Below are positions 52,923 to 61,101 of a stretch of 64,000 bases of DNA, piece by piece; position 1 is the stretch's first letter, and the number at the start of each line of letters is the position of its first letter. The stretch spans positions 1,364,001 to 1,428,000 of the forward strand of contig NZ_JALLPK010000001.1 in NCBI RefSeq assembly GCF_023276375.1. Reading direction: 5' to 3'. The stretch comes from Halocatena marina (GTDB lineage: Archaea > Halobacteriota > Halobacteria > Halobacteriales > Haloarculaceae). The translations under genes and the position numbers were made by a program. Below the pieces are notes generated by a model. That model was not told where the DNA came from, ran no database searches, and saw only the letters and a list, made by a program, of their open reading frames with translations.

Positions 52923-53456
52923 ACACTACGTTGATGATAGTATCGCACTTAATACTCGTCAACCTTCATACGAGTGTTTGTCCCATCGCGGTACTAAACA
53001 ACTTACAGACATGCAGCACTCTTTGACGACCAGTCCGAAAGAATATCTGTACCATGGATAATACTGCGAGAGAACGACGCTATTCAGAATGCCAGTGATA
53101 GACTCACATAGTACTACCACTTTATTTATCATTCATTCCCAACTGTCAGAGATTAGTTTATTTGGTATCAAATGTCATCGTTTGCTCTACGCAGATGGGT
53201 CTCATCTGTGAGTGTTTGAAACCTATCCCATCTGGCTGGCATTCAGCCGATCATTTGCTCAAATCCGGTATCACTGAATCGCAGATCGTGCTTTGATAGA
53301 CTTCATGTAGTTGAGGATACCCCACTCAGCGTATAGTCAGTGCATTGTCGATTGCTGTAGATTGTTCTAGAACCGGTAATAGTCACTCTCTACCAAGATA
53401 GCCACAAACACTCACAATTCGCTTAGCGAAACCGCACAGACACCGTGACCGTCTCC
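52923..53456. other. Gene-free stretch upstream of PadR gene
   Basis: AT-rich near 53100-53170. Apart from the PadR promoter no feature was recognised. Confidence 0.4.
52948..52954 (-). promoter_or_regulatory. TATA-like box of the PadR gene
   Basis: Minus-strand TATTAAG is centred 29 bases before the ATG at 52922, fitting a leaderless start. Confidence 0.5.
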
Positions 53457-55466
53457 TTACGCTCCGCCCGTATCGCAGATCACGACATCATCATTCATGT
53501 AGAGGATGTCTTTTCCACTGCAGACCTGCTGAAGCTTAACCTTGGGTGTGTAGGAAACACTCGCATTATTGTAGAAGAGGTCGTAGTACGCAGCACCACT
53601 TCCCTGATAGTCCCGATAGATGAAGGTATCAGCGTCTCTGAGCACTGTAGTAGTTGTTCCATTTTGGAGTTCTAGGTTCCTTTCGTACCCAGCAACTTTA
53701 CCGTCTTGTATTGCACCGGATTCCATATTGTGTGATTCGGTGCGTTCGATCGCTGTCGCATACGGGTGATCGGTGACCCAGTTCGTACTCTTATTCTCTG
53801 CGTAGGTATCGATAGCCTGCATGGCGGCCAGTTCGGATTCCGTGTAGCTGTAGCGCGTCTGAGTATTGGTGAATGCCGGCTGATCCTGTGTGCTTTCGCT
53901 TGCGAGGATCGAGGCTGCCGGGAAGACGACGACGAAGAGCAATAGGACGACCACCATGACTGACGGTTGGGTATTCTTGACGAGATAGGGCAGTCCGATT
54001 GCAGCAATAACAGCCATCGGAGCTGCAACGAACGGATACCACCGACCAGGAACAAACGTCGTGATTCCGAACATGGGGAATCCGAACACGAACATGAGCA
54101 TAATAACGGTCGCGATGACACACGTGAACGTCGCGTGTGAGATGTTTTCCTGTCGAATGATGTACAGACAGCCCACGATCGTCAACAACAGCAACAACAG
54201 AAATCCAAGTACGTCGAGATACTCCACGATGCTCTGCATAAGCGTCTGCTGGGGCATCACATTGGGAGGAATATTCTGTGCGTTGGTACTCTGAAGTTGA
54301 CCAACTCCGGATTTCTCTACCGTGCTGACAAAGTAGTCGAGGATAATCATCAGAAATGAATTCCCGTGATGTGGCGTCAGCGACCACATAAACGTGATCA
54401 GTCCGAGATCAAACACCAATAGCCCGGTGAGATTCACCGATTCGCGCGTCGACGAGCGCTCCCAGCTGGGCCGACCAATATCGAAGATGCCGAGGCCCAA
54501 TCCGAAGTAGGCGAGGAGGCCAGAGCCGGTGAACACCAGCATGATGAACGCAGAGATCTGGTGTGTGAGGATAACCGCAACGCTGAAGAACACGACCAGC
54601 CCGAAATCACGCGGCTTGTAGTCGATTCGTAACATCCGATCCAGACTGTAGAAGATCGCGAGAAAGAAGATTAACCCTAGACTCGTCGGAATGAGGTGGA
54701 TCCCCCACTCGATAACGGACGCACTAGTCGCGTACACAGCCGTGGCAAACACTGCCCAGCGTGGCTCGACGAAAAACGTCGCCGTTGCATAGATCAGCAG
54801 AACCGAAATGGGCATTGCTACGCCGACCACGATGAACAGCGCTGTTCTGATCGGCACGTCTAGCAGCAAACTCGACCCGACGACCAGCAGATGATACAAC
54901 GGTGAGGCGTAGTATTTCACGTCGCTGATCGGCTGCAACGACTGCGCTTCAAGGACATCCGCAGTCCAGTGTCCCATGTGGGTCCAGACATCGATGCCGA
55001 TGAAGCCAGTCGTTGTATACAGCGCGGCGAATCGGACAACGAGCCCGAAGACAATGATTAAAAAGAGCGACAGTCCGGGTGAGAAGTAGTCGTTATCGAC
55101 GAAGAGAATCTGCGCGAATAAGGCAGTGCCAACAGCTGCAGCGATATCGTAGAACAGGAGCGTTCGGCCTTCGAAGAAGCCTGCTATCACGACAAGGGCA
55201 GCCGAACCGAGAATGATGAGCGGTGGCAGAATCCGTGCCATGGTAAATGAGAGCGTTGCAATTTCGCCGTGGCGCTCATCGCGGGCCGCAAGCAGATAGA
55301 GCGTTGATGCACAGCCCAACACGATCGGAAGCGTGCGAATGTACACTTGATCAAGCAGAAACTGCAGCGGCATCAGCGCTATCGCTGCTATGAGACCAAG
55401 CAAGCCCGCAATAATATCGAGACGACCCTGACGGGCCATCCCAAGAAGACTGGTGTTGTTGACCAT
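53457..55466 (-). CDS. Large polytopic membrane protein, GT-C glycosyltransferase-like
   Basis: A 669-residue protein with about 13-14 membrane helices in the first 520 residues and a soluble C-terminal domain of about 140 residues facing, most likely, the outside. The first external loop contains TTGFIGIDVWTHMGHWTADV, with an acidic residue after an early helix as in GT-C enzymes such as the GT39 and STT3-like families, which transfer sugars from lipid carriers. The C-terminal part (NWVTDHPYATAIERTESHN, YRDYQGSGAAYYDLFYNNAS) is Tyr-rich and resembles the tails of haloarchaeal surface-glycan enzymes. No exact family was recognised. It stands alone between long gene-free stretches. Confidence 0.6.
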   Translation of the reverse strand: MVNNTSLLGMARQGRLDIIAGLLGLIAAIALMPLQFLLDQVYIRTLPIVLGCASTLYLLAARDERHGEIATLSFTMARILPPLIILGSAALVVIAGFFEGRTLLFYDIAAAVGTALFAQILFVDNDYFSPGLSLFLIIVFGLVVRFAALYTTTGFIGIDVWTHMGHWTADVLEAQSLQPISDVKYYASPLYHLLVVGSSLLLDVPIRTALFIVVGVAMPISVLLIYATATFFVEPRWAVFATAVYATSASVIEWGIHLIPTSLGLIFFLAIFYSLDRMLRIDYKPRDFGLVVFFSVAVILTHQISAFIMLVFTGSGLLAYFGLGLGIFDIGRPSWERSSTRESVNLTGLLVFDLGLITFMWSLTPHHGNSFLMIILDYFVSTVEKSGVGQLQSTNAQNIPPNVMPQQTLMQSIVEYLDVLGFLLLLLLTIVGCLYIIRQENISHATFTCVIATVIMLMFVFGFPMFGITTFVPGRWYPFVAAPMAVIAAIGLPYLVKNTQPSVMVVVLLLFVVVFPAASILASESTQDQPAFTNTQTRYSYTESELAAMQAIDTYAENKSTNWVTDHPYATAIERTESHNMESGAIQDGKVAGYERNLELQNGTTTTVLRDADTFIYRDYQGSGAAYYDLFYNNASVSYTPKVKLQQVCSGKDILYMNDDVVICDTGGA

Positions 55467-55974
55467 TAGTACCTATCTACGAGAAAAAATCCTGCGCCGA
55501 GTATTAATTTTCTGATTTCCTCACAAACACATGATGATATTTTCGTAACACCCAAGTTCTCCCTTTTATACATTTGTTAATGACGTAAATGGAGTTTTGG
55601 ATTCTATAAAACAACATATGTGTATCTGCTTTGGAGTTTGGCGACGGTGTTTGTCGTTATTCTATCGGAACTGTTTTGATACCAAGATGCATCGAACGTG
55701 GGTTTCCAGACACCAAGTGGTAATTGGGCGACGGGATAGCAGCGAATCTCGAACCGAAGGTGACAAACGTCCACTGCTGTACGAAATGTTCGAACTGGTG
55801 CGTAGGAGCGTGTTGCGATCATTCTAGTGAAAGATACTCACTAATCCGACAGAACGCTAAGAGGCCATTCATTTCAACGTAATCACTTTAGCTGTGTATC
55901 GACAGCGGATGGTTTCACGAAACGAACCGTGTCTCAGTATGTGAGACGCATTCGGAATCTCGTACGACATCTCG
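55467..55974. other. Gene-free stretch with a palindromic operator candidate
   Basis: It contains the inverted repeat at 55931-55947 close to the flavoprotein start. The AT-rich start near 55500-55600 is the promoter side of the membrane-protein gene. Short frames at 55597-55827 are not credible. Confidence 0.45.
55931..55947. promoter_or_regulatory. Inverted repeat GTCTCA-N5-TGAGAC before the flavoprotein gene
   Basis: GTCTCAGTATGTGAGAC is a perfect 6-bp dyad with a 5-base spacer, ending 27 bases before the ATG at 55975. It occupies the position where a TATA element would be expected, so a bound regulator could block initiation. The regulator is unknown. Confidence 0.45.
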
Positions 55975-57447
55975 ATGAGTGAGGCCAACAGCCACGCAGC
56001 CGTTGCATGCTATATGGAGACATATGCCATGGATAGCGAGCAGATCGGACAGTTCGAAACAAACATTCACGGCTCCGTAATTCGGCCAGAGGATGTCAAG
56101 TACGACGAGGCCCGCACAGTGTGGAATGGGATGATCGATCGACATCCTGCGCTGATCGTCCAGTGTAGCGGAAGTGCAGACGTAATCACCACAGTGAACT
56201 TCGCCCGCGCGAACGGTATTCCTATCGCGGTTCGCGGTGGTGGTCACAATGTTGCAGGGAGTGCTGTCCGTGACGACGGACTAGTAATCGACCTCTCGGA
56301 GATGACTGGCGTGCGAGTTGACCCTAATGAGCGGACTGCATGGGTACAGGCTGGTGCAACGTGGGCGGACCTCGATCACGAAACCCAAGCATTTGGGCTA
56401 GCGACACCCGGTGGTGTCGTCTCAGAGACCGGTATTGCAGGTTTGACTCTCGGAGGAGGCCTCGGCCACCTTCGCTGTAAGTATGGACTGAGCTGTGACA
56501 GCCTTCGCTCTGTTGAAGTCGTTACAGCTGACGGCGAGTTCCTGACGGCCAGTTCAGTGGAGCATTCAGAGCTATTCTGGGGACTCCGTGGTGGTGGTGG
56601 GAATTTTGGTGTCGTTACCGCGTTCGAATACGGACTCTACCCTGTTGGACCTGAGGTAGCGACCTGTCTGGTGTTCTATCCAGGCGATCAGCTGTCTGAG
56701 TGTTTGCGGGTGTTTCGTGAGTTCGTTGCCTCTGCGCCGGAAGAGATCAGCATACTCGCGTTTTCGGGCGTAATGCCTGATGAGGAGCTCTTTCCGGCAG
56801 ACGCGGTGGATGACCTCAAAGTCGGGTTCCTGGCTTGCTATTCTGGCCCGGCCGAAGCGGGTGAGCGGGCACTTTTGCCCTTACGAGAGATCACCGAGCC
56901 AATAGCGGACTTCAGCGGGACGATGCCCTATATCGACTTCCAACAGATCCTCGACGAGGATTATCCGGACGGGATGCGCTATTACTGGAAGTCGATCTAC
57001 CTCGATGGACTCTCAGACACCACCATCGATCGCATCGAGTACTGGACCGACGCGGCCCCATCGCCGCTCTCGACTATCGACGTGTGGCAACTCGGTGGTG
57101 CGATCACGGACACAGACATCGAGGAAAGTGCCTTTGCGGGCCGACACGCACCCTTTCTGCTAGGCGTTGAAGCGAACTGGGAGGAACCAGGACACGATGA
57201 CGCCAACGTCAGGTGGGTGCGCGACTGCCTCGACGATATGCGCCAGTTCTCTGATGGCTCGGTCTATCTGAACTTCCCGGGCTTTATGGAAGAAGGTGAT
57301 GCCATGATGCGGACAACGTTCGGACCGACCTACGAACGTCTGGTTGAGCTGAAAGACGAGTACGATCCAACGAATCTGTTCGACCTCAACCAAAATATCG
57401 CACCGTCCGGAACCGCACGGACGAATGGAGGATCATCCCACGAGTGA
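55975..57447 (+). CDS. FAD-linked oxidoreductase of the berberine-bridge (BBE) family
   Basis: A 490-residue flavoprotein. The PP-loop with the covalent FAD His is IPIAVRGGGHNVAGSAVRDD. GLATPGGVVSETGIAGLTLG followed by GGGLGHLRCKYGLSCDSL is the second FAD-binding segment, and ELFWGLRGGGGNFGVVTAFE is the family hallmark. The C-terminal BBE motif is YLNFPGFMEEGDAM, then YDPTNLFDLNQNIAPS. The Cys of bicovalent members is absent, so FAD is probably bound through His alone. Family members oxidise sugars, alkaloids or other secondary metabolites with O2. The start could also be one of two later ATGs (56014, 56029). The substrate is unknown. Confidence 0.9.
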   Translation: MSEANSHAAVACYMETYAMDSEQIGQFETNIHGSVIRPEDVKYDEARTVWNGMIDRHPALIVQCSGSADVITTVNFARANGIPIAVRGGGHNVAGSAVRDDGLVIDLSEMTGVRVDPNERTAWVQAGATWADLDHETQAFGLATPGGVVSETGIAGLTLGGGLGHLRCKYGLSCDSLRSVEVVTADGEFLTASSVEHSELFWGLRGGGGNFGVVTAFEYGLYPVGPEVATCLVFYPGDQLSECLRVFREFVASAPEEISILAFSGVMPDEELFPADAVDDLKVGFLACYSGPAEAGERALLPLREITEPIADFSGTMPYIDFQQILDEDYPDGMRYYWKSIYLDGLSDTTIDRIEYWTDAAPSPLSTIDVWQLGGAITDTDIEESAFAGRHAPFLLGVEANWEEPGHDDANVRWVRDCLDDMRQFSDGSVYLNFPGFMEEGDAMMRTTFGPTYERLVELKDEYDPTNLFDLNQNIAPSGTARTNGGSSHE

Positions 57448-57666
57448 ATTCGATCTCGAATTACTGTTATTTCTTGTCGTCGACAGCTCGCTTTCTCACG
57501 AGCATCCACTCTAATCCAATTCGCAGCAGATTTCACATACATTTTTGTCCGCTCTCGCCGCGTTGCGGAATCGGGCGGCCCAGTTCTACCACGATTGGTA
57601 CAGTTATGGCCGATGAAGCGAATACTCTCGTTCGAGCTAATCGGATTCGGATCTATCGAGATCTAC

Positions 57667-58383
57667 CTAGGGCGGATTGGATATGAGATTTCGTGCGACA
57701 CTTGAGTCGTTCTGTATCTTGCACAGCGCCTTGTCTGTCGAGTTGAGTGCGAGCGTATACAGCTGCTTACCCCGGAGTTCTGTCCACGTCGTTTCGAGTC
57801 TCTGTCGTTCTGTTTCTGTAGCAGGAATCAAAGCACACTCACCGATGAGCTGTTCACTCCCCGTCGGAGCAAATGCGATGGCTGTTGTGTTTCGTGGAAT
57901 CTCGGCTAACGCATCAGCAACCGTACGAAGATATGGTTCTCTCAAGACAACGAACAACAAATCATAATCCTGAGAAAGCGTCTGACTGAGTTTCTGTGGG
58001 ATGTTCATTTCACGACCCACGACCTGAATTACTTCTTCGCTCGTCATATCCTCGACATCGAATCCTGCCTGTTTAGCACGGAAACGAACAGATTCGGTAT
58101 CGCTGAGCCCACACTCGTACGATGGTATTTTATCCTCTTCGTGGAGCAGTCCAAATCCAGCGGAAACGATATGCCACTCGACAGTTGTATTCTCGCGCAG
58201 CATCGCGACCGCCTCCCGAACGTATTGGTGCTCTCGACCGACGTACATCTCTGCAGCTGTTGCGGTGCTGTCTTGATGTTTTCGTACTAATTCACTCCGC
58301 GAATGTACATCGATAGATTCACTGGTGACGACAGGATCGAACCGTTTACTCTGAGAACACGGTGAAAGCACCAAGATGTTCAT
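57667..58383 (-). CDS. DUF6884-like protein
   Basis: A 238-residue protein starting ILVLSPCSQSKRFDPVV, followed by TAAEMYVGREHQYVREAVAM and WHIVSAGFGLLHEEDKIPSY. This is the pattern of DUF6884-type domains: an N-terminal Cys-Ser-x-x-K, a Tyr-x-Gly-x-x-(H/F), and Ser-Ala-x-x-Gly-Leu-Leu with a later I-x-x-Tyr. Related domains occur alone and next to nucleotide- and queuosine-related enzymes, but their activity is unknown to me. LLFVVLREPYLRTVADALAE and AFAPTGSEQLIG complete a Rossmann-like core. No operon partner; the next gene to the right is on the other strand. Confidence 0.65.
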   Translation of the reverse strand: MNILVLSPCSQSKRFDPVVTSESIDVHSRSELVRKHQDSTATAAEMYVGREHQYVREAVAMLRENTTVEWHIVSAGFGLLHEEDKIPSYECGLSDTESVRFRAKQAGFDVEDMTSEEVIQVVGREMNIPQKLSQTLSQDYDLLFVVLREPYLRTVADALAEIPRNTTAIAFAPTGSEQLIGECALIPATETERQRLETTWTELRGKQLYTLALNSTDKALCKIQNDSSVARNLISNPP

Positions 58384-58406
58384 GATTTAAACTATTCTCA
58401 TGTGGT

Positions 58407-58616
58407 ATGTCGAGTAATGAAAGCATTGTGTTCGATGGACAGTATCGGGTCCAAGAGTATGAGACAATTTCAGAAGTTTTGACAGTGACCACGATACCCA
58501 AACGATGGTCGATTACACACGTCGATTACCAGAGCGACGATGGCATGACTGACCGAACTGAGCACCGTAATACGTACCACTACATACCACGTAATATCCC
58601 ATATAGTATTACATAA
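58407..58616 (+). CDS. Possible small protein of unknown function
   Basis: A 69-residue frame, MSSNESIVFDGQYRVQEYET through a His/Tyr-rich end, with no recognised domain. The composition is plausible for a haloarchaeal protein, and a TTTAAA element lies about 18 bases upstream, closer than the usual spacing. It sits in the short gap between the DUF6884-like and HalOD1 genes. It may be spurious. Confidence 0.3.
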   Translation: MSSNESIVFDGQYRVQEYETISEVLTVTTIPKRWSITHVDYQSDDGMTDRTEHRNTYHYIPRNIPYSIT

Positions 58617-58663
58617 ATAACGGGAATTTTTTACGGGTTGCTCTCAAGGCTTTAGCGAGAACA

Positions 58664-59608
58664 ATGGCTCCGAATAGTACCAACACGGAACCACACACGG
58701 ATCCGGACCCCATTTCACGAACATTGCAGTTCACACCAACTGCCTCTCAGTCACTGAGTACGGAGATTGTTATGGGTGTCGCCCGCGCGAGTGGGATCGA
58801 TCCCACGCAGTTCCATGAAGCGCTGAACGAAGTCATCAATCCAAGCGCGTTGGATGCACTGTTCCAGCCCAAAGCAGACGGGACTGCACGCTCAGGTGGT
58901 ACAGTCTGTTTTACCTTCCACGGATATCATATCTCCGTTGAGGCAGATAGAACTGTTACGCTCCAATCCGAACTCGATCGACTCAGACAAACTGGGGCAA
59001 ATCTACTCGTATGTGGGATGGTCCCTGATGACGTTCGTGATGTAATGAGTGCACGCCTGCTCGGCGACGCTACGCGAGAGCGTGAGCGAACAGCCTTCTT
59101 TACACTTTCTGACTGTCCAACAGAGACAGCGCTTGATCGGCTCACGAAAGCACAGATACCCCAACAGCGCGCGCACGTGCTCTCGACGGGAGAGACCGCC
59201 CGTGCTGCGACACAGGCCACGACGCCTATCGAGGCGGCGCAGTCAACTGTGACTGGCTCTCTCGAAGACGTTCAAGCGGCGGTTCTGCAGACACTCTCTG
59301 ATCTCGAACATCAAAACGATCCCTTTGGACCCGCTGACCTACGCTTTTGCTTTGATTCGCTAGGCCCCTTCGTCGACGCAGTCGATCAGAACCGACTGAC
59401 CAGCGTGCTGGATCAGCTCTGCGACGCTATCGCTCAGCGAGATGGGATGGGTCAGTTCCTGATTCGCAACGCGTTCGAGACGCCGCTGGTTCAGGCGATA
59501 CGTTCGTGCTTCGAAATCGTCGTTGAACTACGCATCAGTACACAAGGTCCGGAATATCGATGGCATCTCCAAACAACCGGTTTCACCACGCAGTGGCTCC
59601 CGCTCTGA
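58664..59608 (+). CDS. HalOD1 output domain fused to a DUF7504-like domain
   Basis: A 314-residue protein. Residues about 28-105 match the HalOD1 output domain of haloarchaeal signalling proteins: LSTEIVMGVARASGIDPTQF, NPSALDALFQPK and GTVCFTFHGYHISVEAD. Residues about 106-314 match DUF7504: RQTGANLLVCGMVPDDVRDV, MSARLLGDATRERERTAFFT, then GPADLRFCFDSLGPFVDAVD, MGQFLIRNAFETPLVQAIRS and the ending VVELRISTQGPEYRWHL. The same ending architecture is seen in the protein encoded at 12011. No Walker A motif is present. The fusion ties DUF7504 to haloarchaeal signalling output, a clue to the role of the CHAT-linked relative. Confidence 0.75.
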   Translation: MAPNSTNTEPHTDPDPISRTLQFTPTASQSLSTEIVMGVARASGIDPTQFHEALNEVINPSALDALFQPKADGTARSGGTVCFTFHGYHISVEADRTVTLQSELDRLRQTGANLLVCGMVPDDVRDVMSARLLGDATRERERTAFFTLSDCPTETALDRLTKAQIPQQRAHVLSTGETARAATQATTPIEAAQSTVTGSLEDVQAAVLQTLSDLEHQNDPFGPADLRFCFDSLGPFVDAVDQNRLTSVLDQLCDAIAQRDGMGQFLIRNAFETPLVQAIRSCFEIVVELRISTQGPEYRWHLQTTGFTTQWLPL

Positions 59609-59720
59609 ACACCGTGTGGTCTTTCTCGATAGTGCTCTACGACTGCTGAATGGATTTACCTATTGGGAGAAAATGAAATGGAAGAACACATATTACACAT
59701 GATGAAAGTTTGGTAAATTA

Positions 59721-59727
59721 CTTTATG
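59721..59727 (+). promoter_or_regulatory. TATA-like box before the short Tat-signal protein gene
   Basis: CTTTATG is centred 27 bases before the ATG at 59751, matching leaderless spacing. Confidence 0.4.
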
Positions 59728-59750
59728 AATGTGCCGGTACTCCGATTTGG

Positions 59751-60029
59751 ATGCTACCAGATGACTTCGTGCGTCCGTCGGCCGACAAGATCCATACTAA
59801 AACGTATCCGGGAATGAGCCGGCGGCGATTGTTATCATCGCTACTCGGTGTTGGCTTCACGCACTCTACGGCGAGCCATCTGACGAAAGCTGATATTGAT
59901 ACTGCTGCTTCCGATGAGGTTCCGATCGTCGTTGGGGTGCACGGTGAGACGCCATCCTCACAACGAACACCAATCAAGAGGTATGTCCCAGCCGATTGGC
60001 CAACTTTGGATACCACTTCTGATTTCTGA
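59751..60029 (+). CDS. Short Tat-signal protein, probably a truncated remnant of a longer exported protein
   Basis: A 92-residue frame. After 21 residues comes a twin-arginine signal SRRRLLSSLLGVGFTHSTAS. The mature start LTKADIDTAASDEVPIVVGV and the later IKRYVPADWPTLD match, from memory, the N-terminus of larger haloarchaeal Tat-exported proteins, some with protease-like domains. Those continue past PADW for hundreds of residues. Here the frame stops ten residues later, and no continuation was found in the other forward frames. It may therefore be a 3'-truncated pseudogene or a genuinely short secreted protein. Confidence 0.45.
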   Translation: MLPDDFVRPSADKIHTKTYPGMSRRRLLSSLLGVGFTHSTASHLTKADIDTAASDEVPIVVGVHGETPSSQRTPIKRYVPADWPTLDTTSDF

Positions 60030-60097
60030 GTCCGAGTGCGATTCGAGGCACAATTTGAGCAGCTACGTCGTCCCAGAGTGTTTCTCTCCGTAAACGG

Positions 60098-60103
60098 TTT
60101 ATT
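60098..60103 (+). promoter_or_regulatory. TATA-like box before the BsuPI-like gene
   Basis: TTTATT is centred about 26 bases before the ATG at 60126, which supports that start over the ATG at 60204. Confidence 0.4.
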
Positions 60104-60125
60104 GCTGCTTGTATAGCGGTGAACA

Positions 60126-60611
60126 ATGCGTGGTGTACGCCCAGCGACCGACCGGTCGACGAGAGGGACGAGTGACAGCATCGAAGTCGGATGGCTCGCT
60201 GGCATGCTTCCTGAGCGACTCGCAGTCCGCGGGCTCGCTGTTGAAGTTCAGGTTCCTGACATGATCTCTCTCGGCTCACCGTCATCGTTCACTGTCATCG
60301 TCTACAATCGCCTCCCGGTTCCGGTGGAGATCACACTTCCGACGAGTCGTCTTTGGGGATGGTCGGTCGACGGCGTGCCCGAGGCTGACAGTCGGGGATA
60401 CGAACCGCCATCGGCCGAACGTTCGTTTGCTTTCAACCGAGGCCAACAAAGGACGTTCACTGCGACGTGGGACGGCCGTATCAGAGAACGCGGGACCGAT
60501 GGCGACGTCTGGCGGACTGTTCGTGGAAAACACACGATAACCGGCTACCTCGCTGTCGAGAACTGGCGCGAGCGCGGCCTCTATTCCGAGAAGAGTGTCG
60601 ATGTCGTTTGA
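60126..60611 (+). CDS. Conserved haloarchaeal beta-sandwich protein (BsuPI-like)
   Basis: A 161-residue protein without a signal peptide. The core is an immunoglobulin-like beta sandwich resembling the BsuPI (intracellular proteinase inhibitor) family: LAVEVQVPDMISLGSPSSFT, VIVYNRLPVPVEITLPTSRL, WGWSVDGVPEADSRGYEPPS, RTFTATWDGRIRERG and KHTITGYLAVENWRE. The pattern of N-R-L-P-V-P followed by a Trp-rich loop is one I associate with conserved haloarchaeal proteins of unknown role. Inhibition of a protease is possible but unproven. Confidence 0.65.
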   Translation: MRGVRPATDRSTRGTSDSIEVGWLAGMLPERLAVRGLAVEVQVPDMISLGSPSSFTVIVYNRLPVPVEITLPTSRLWGWSVDGVPEADSRGYEPPSAERSFAFNRGQQRTFTATWDGRIRERGTDGDVWRTVRGKHTITGYLAVENWRERGLYSEKSVDVV

Positions 60612-60667
60612 GAAACGCGCTGGATCGAGAGACGAATGAAACATTAGCGAAAAGAGCCTGATGGCGA

Positions 60668-60946
60668 TCACCCGTGTTTCGGCGATCGTATTTTCCGATC
60701 AATTATAGTGATGACTAGTCCAAGAATATTAGATATCACTATTAATATATGAGACGTCGTCTCCCGTTGGTGTGGGAATAGCAAAAATCCAGCTCCAACA
60801 ATAGTGATCGCAGACAGACCAGCAACTAACAGCCAATAATTGAGTGAATACTGATGGTTTTCTGATATCGTAATCTCGTACAGCCGCCACGGTGCTATCA
60901 CGATGATTAGTAATCCCATTCCGATATGGAGTATATATCGTTCCAC
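60668..60946 (-). CDS. Small three-helix membrane protein
   Basis: A frame of 92 residues with three hydrophobic segments (MGLLIIVIAPWRLYE, WLLVAGLSAITIVGAGFLLF, HILIVISNILGLVITIID) and a basic end KIRSPKHG. The GTG at 60946 gives the longest form; the ATG at 60919 begins at MGLLIIV and is equally possible. No family was recognised. Its local codon use is AT-rich compared with neighbours. Confidence 0.5.
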   Translation of the reverse strand: MERYILHIGMGLLIIVIAPWRLYEITISENHQYSLNYWLLVAGLSAITIVGAGFLLFPHQRETTSHILIVISNILGLVITIIDRKIRSPKHG

Positions 60947-61101
60947 ATCTAACAGGATGGTGTGGGTTGTAAAAAATCACATCAACGAGTTGGCTCTCTT
61001 GCCACAGCAGTCAGTTCGTCATGGCCGTCCATTCTGGCTCAACGTGTCCGTAGTCGTGACCGTGCCAAGCGATGGACTTGGCGTGTAACAATGAGAGAGT
61101 A

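Noticed and set aside
55597..55827. Plus-strand frame of 76 codons upstream of the flavoprotein gene
   Set aside because: Arg/Cys/Phe-rich, no domain, and a minus-strand frame of equal weakness overlaps it.
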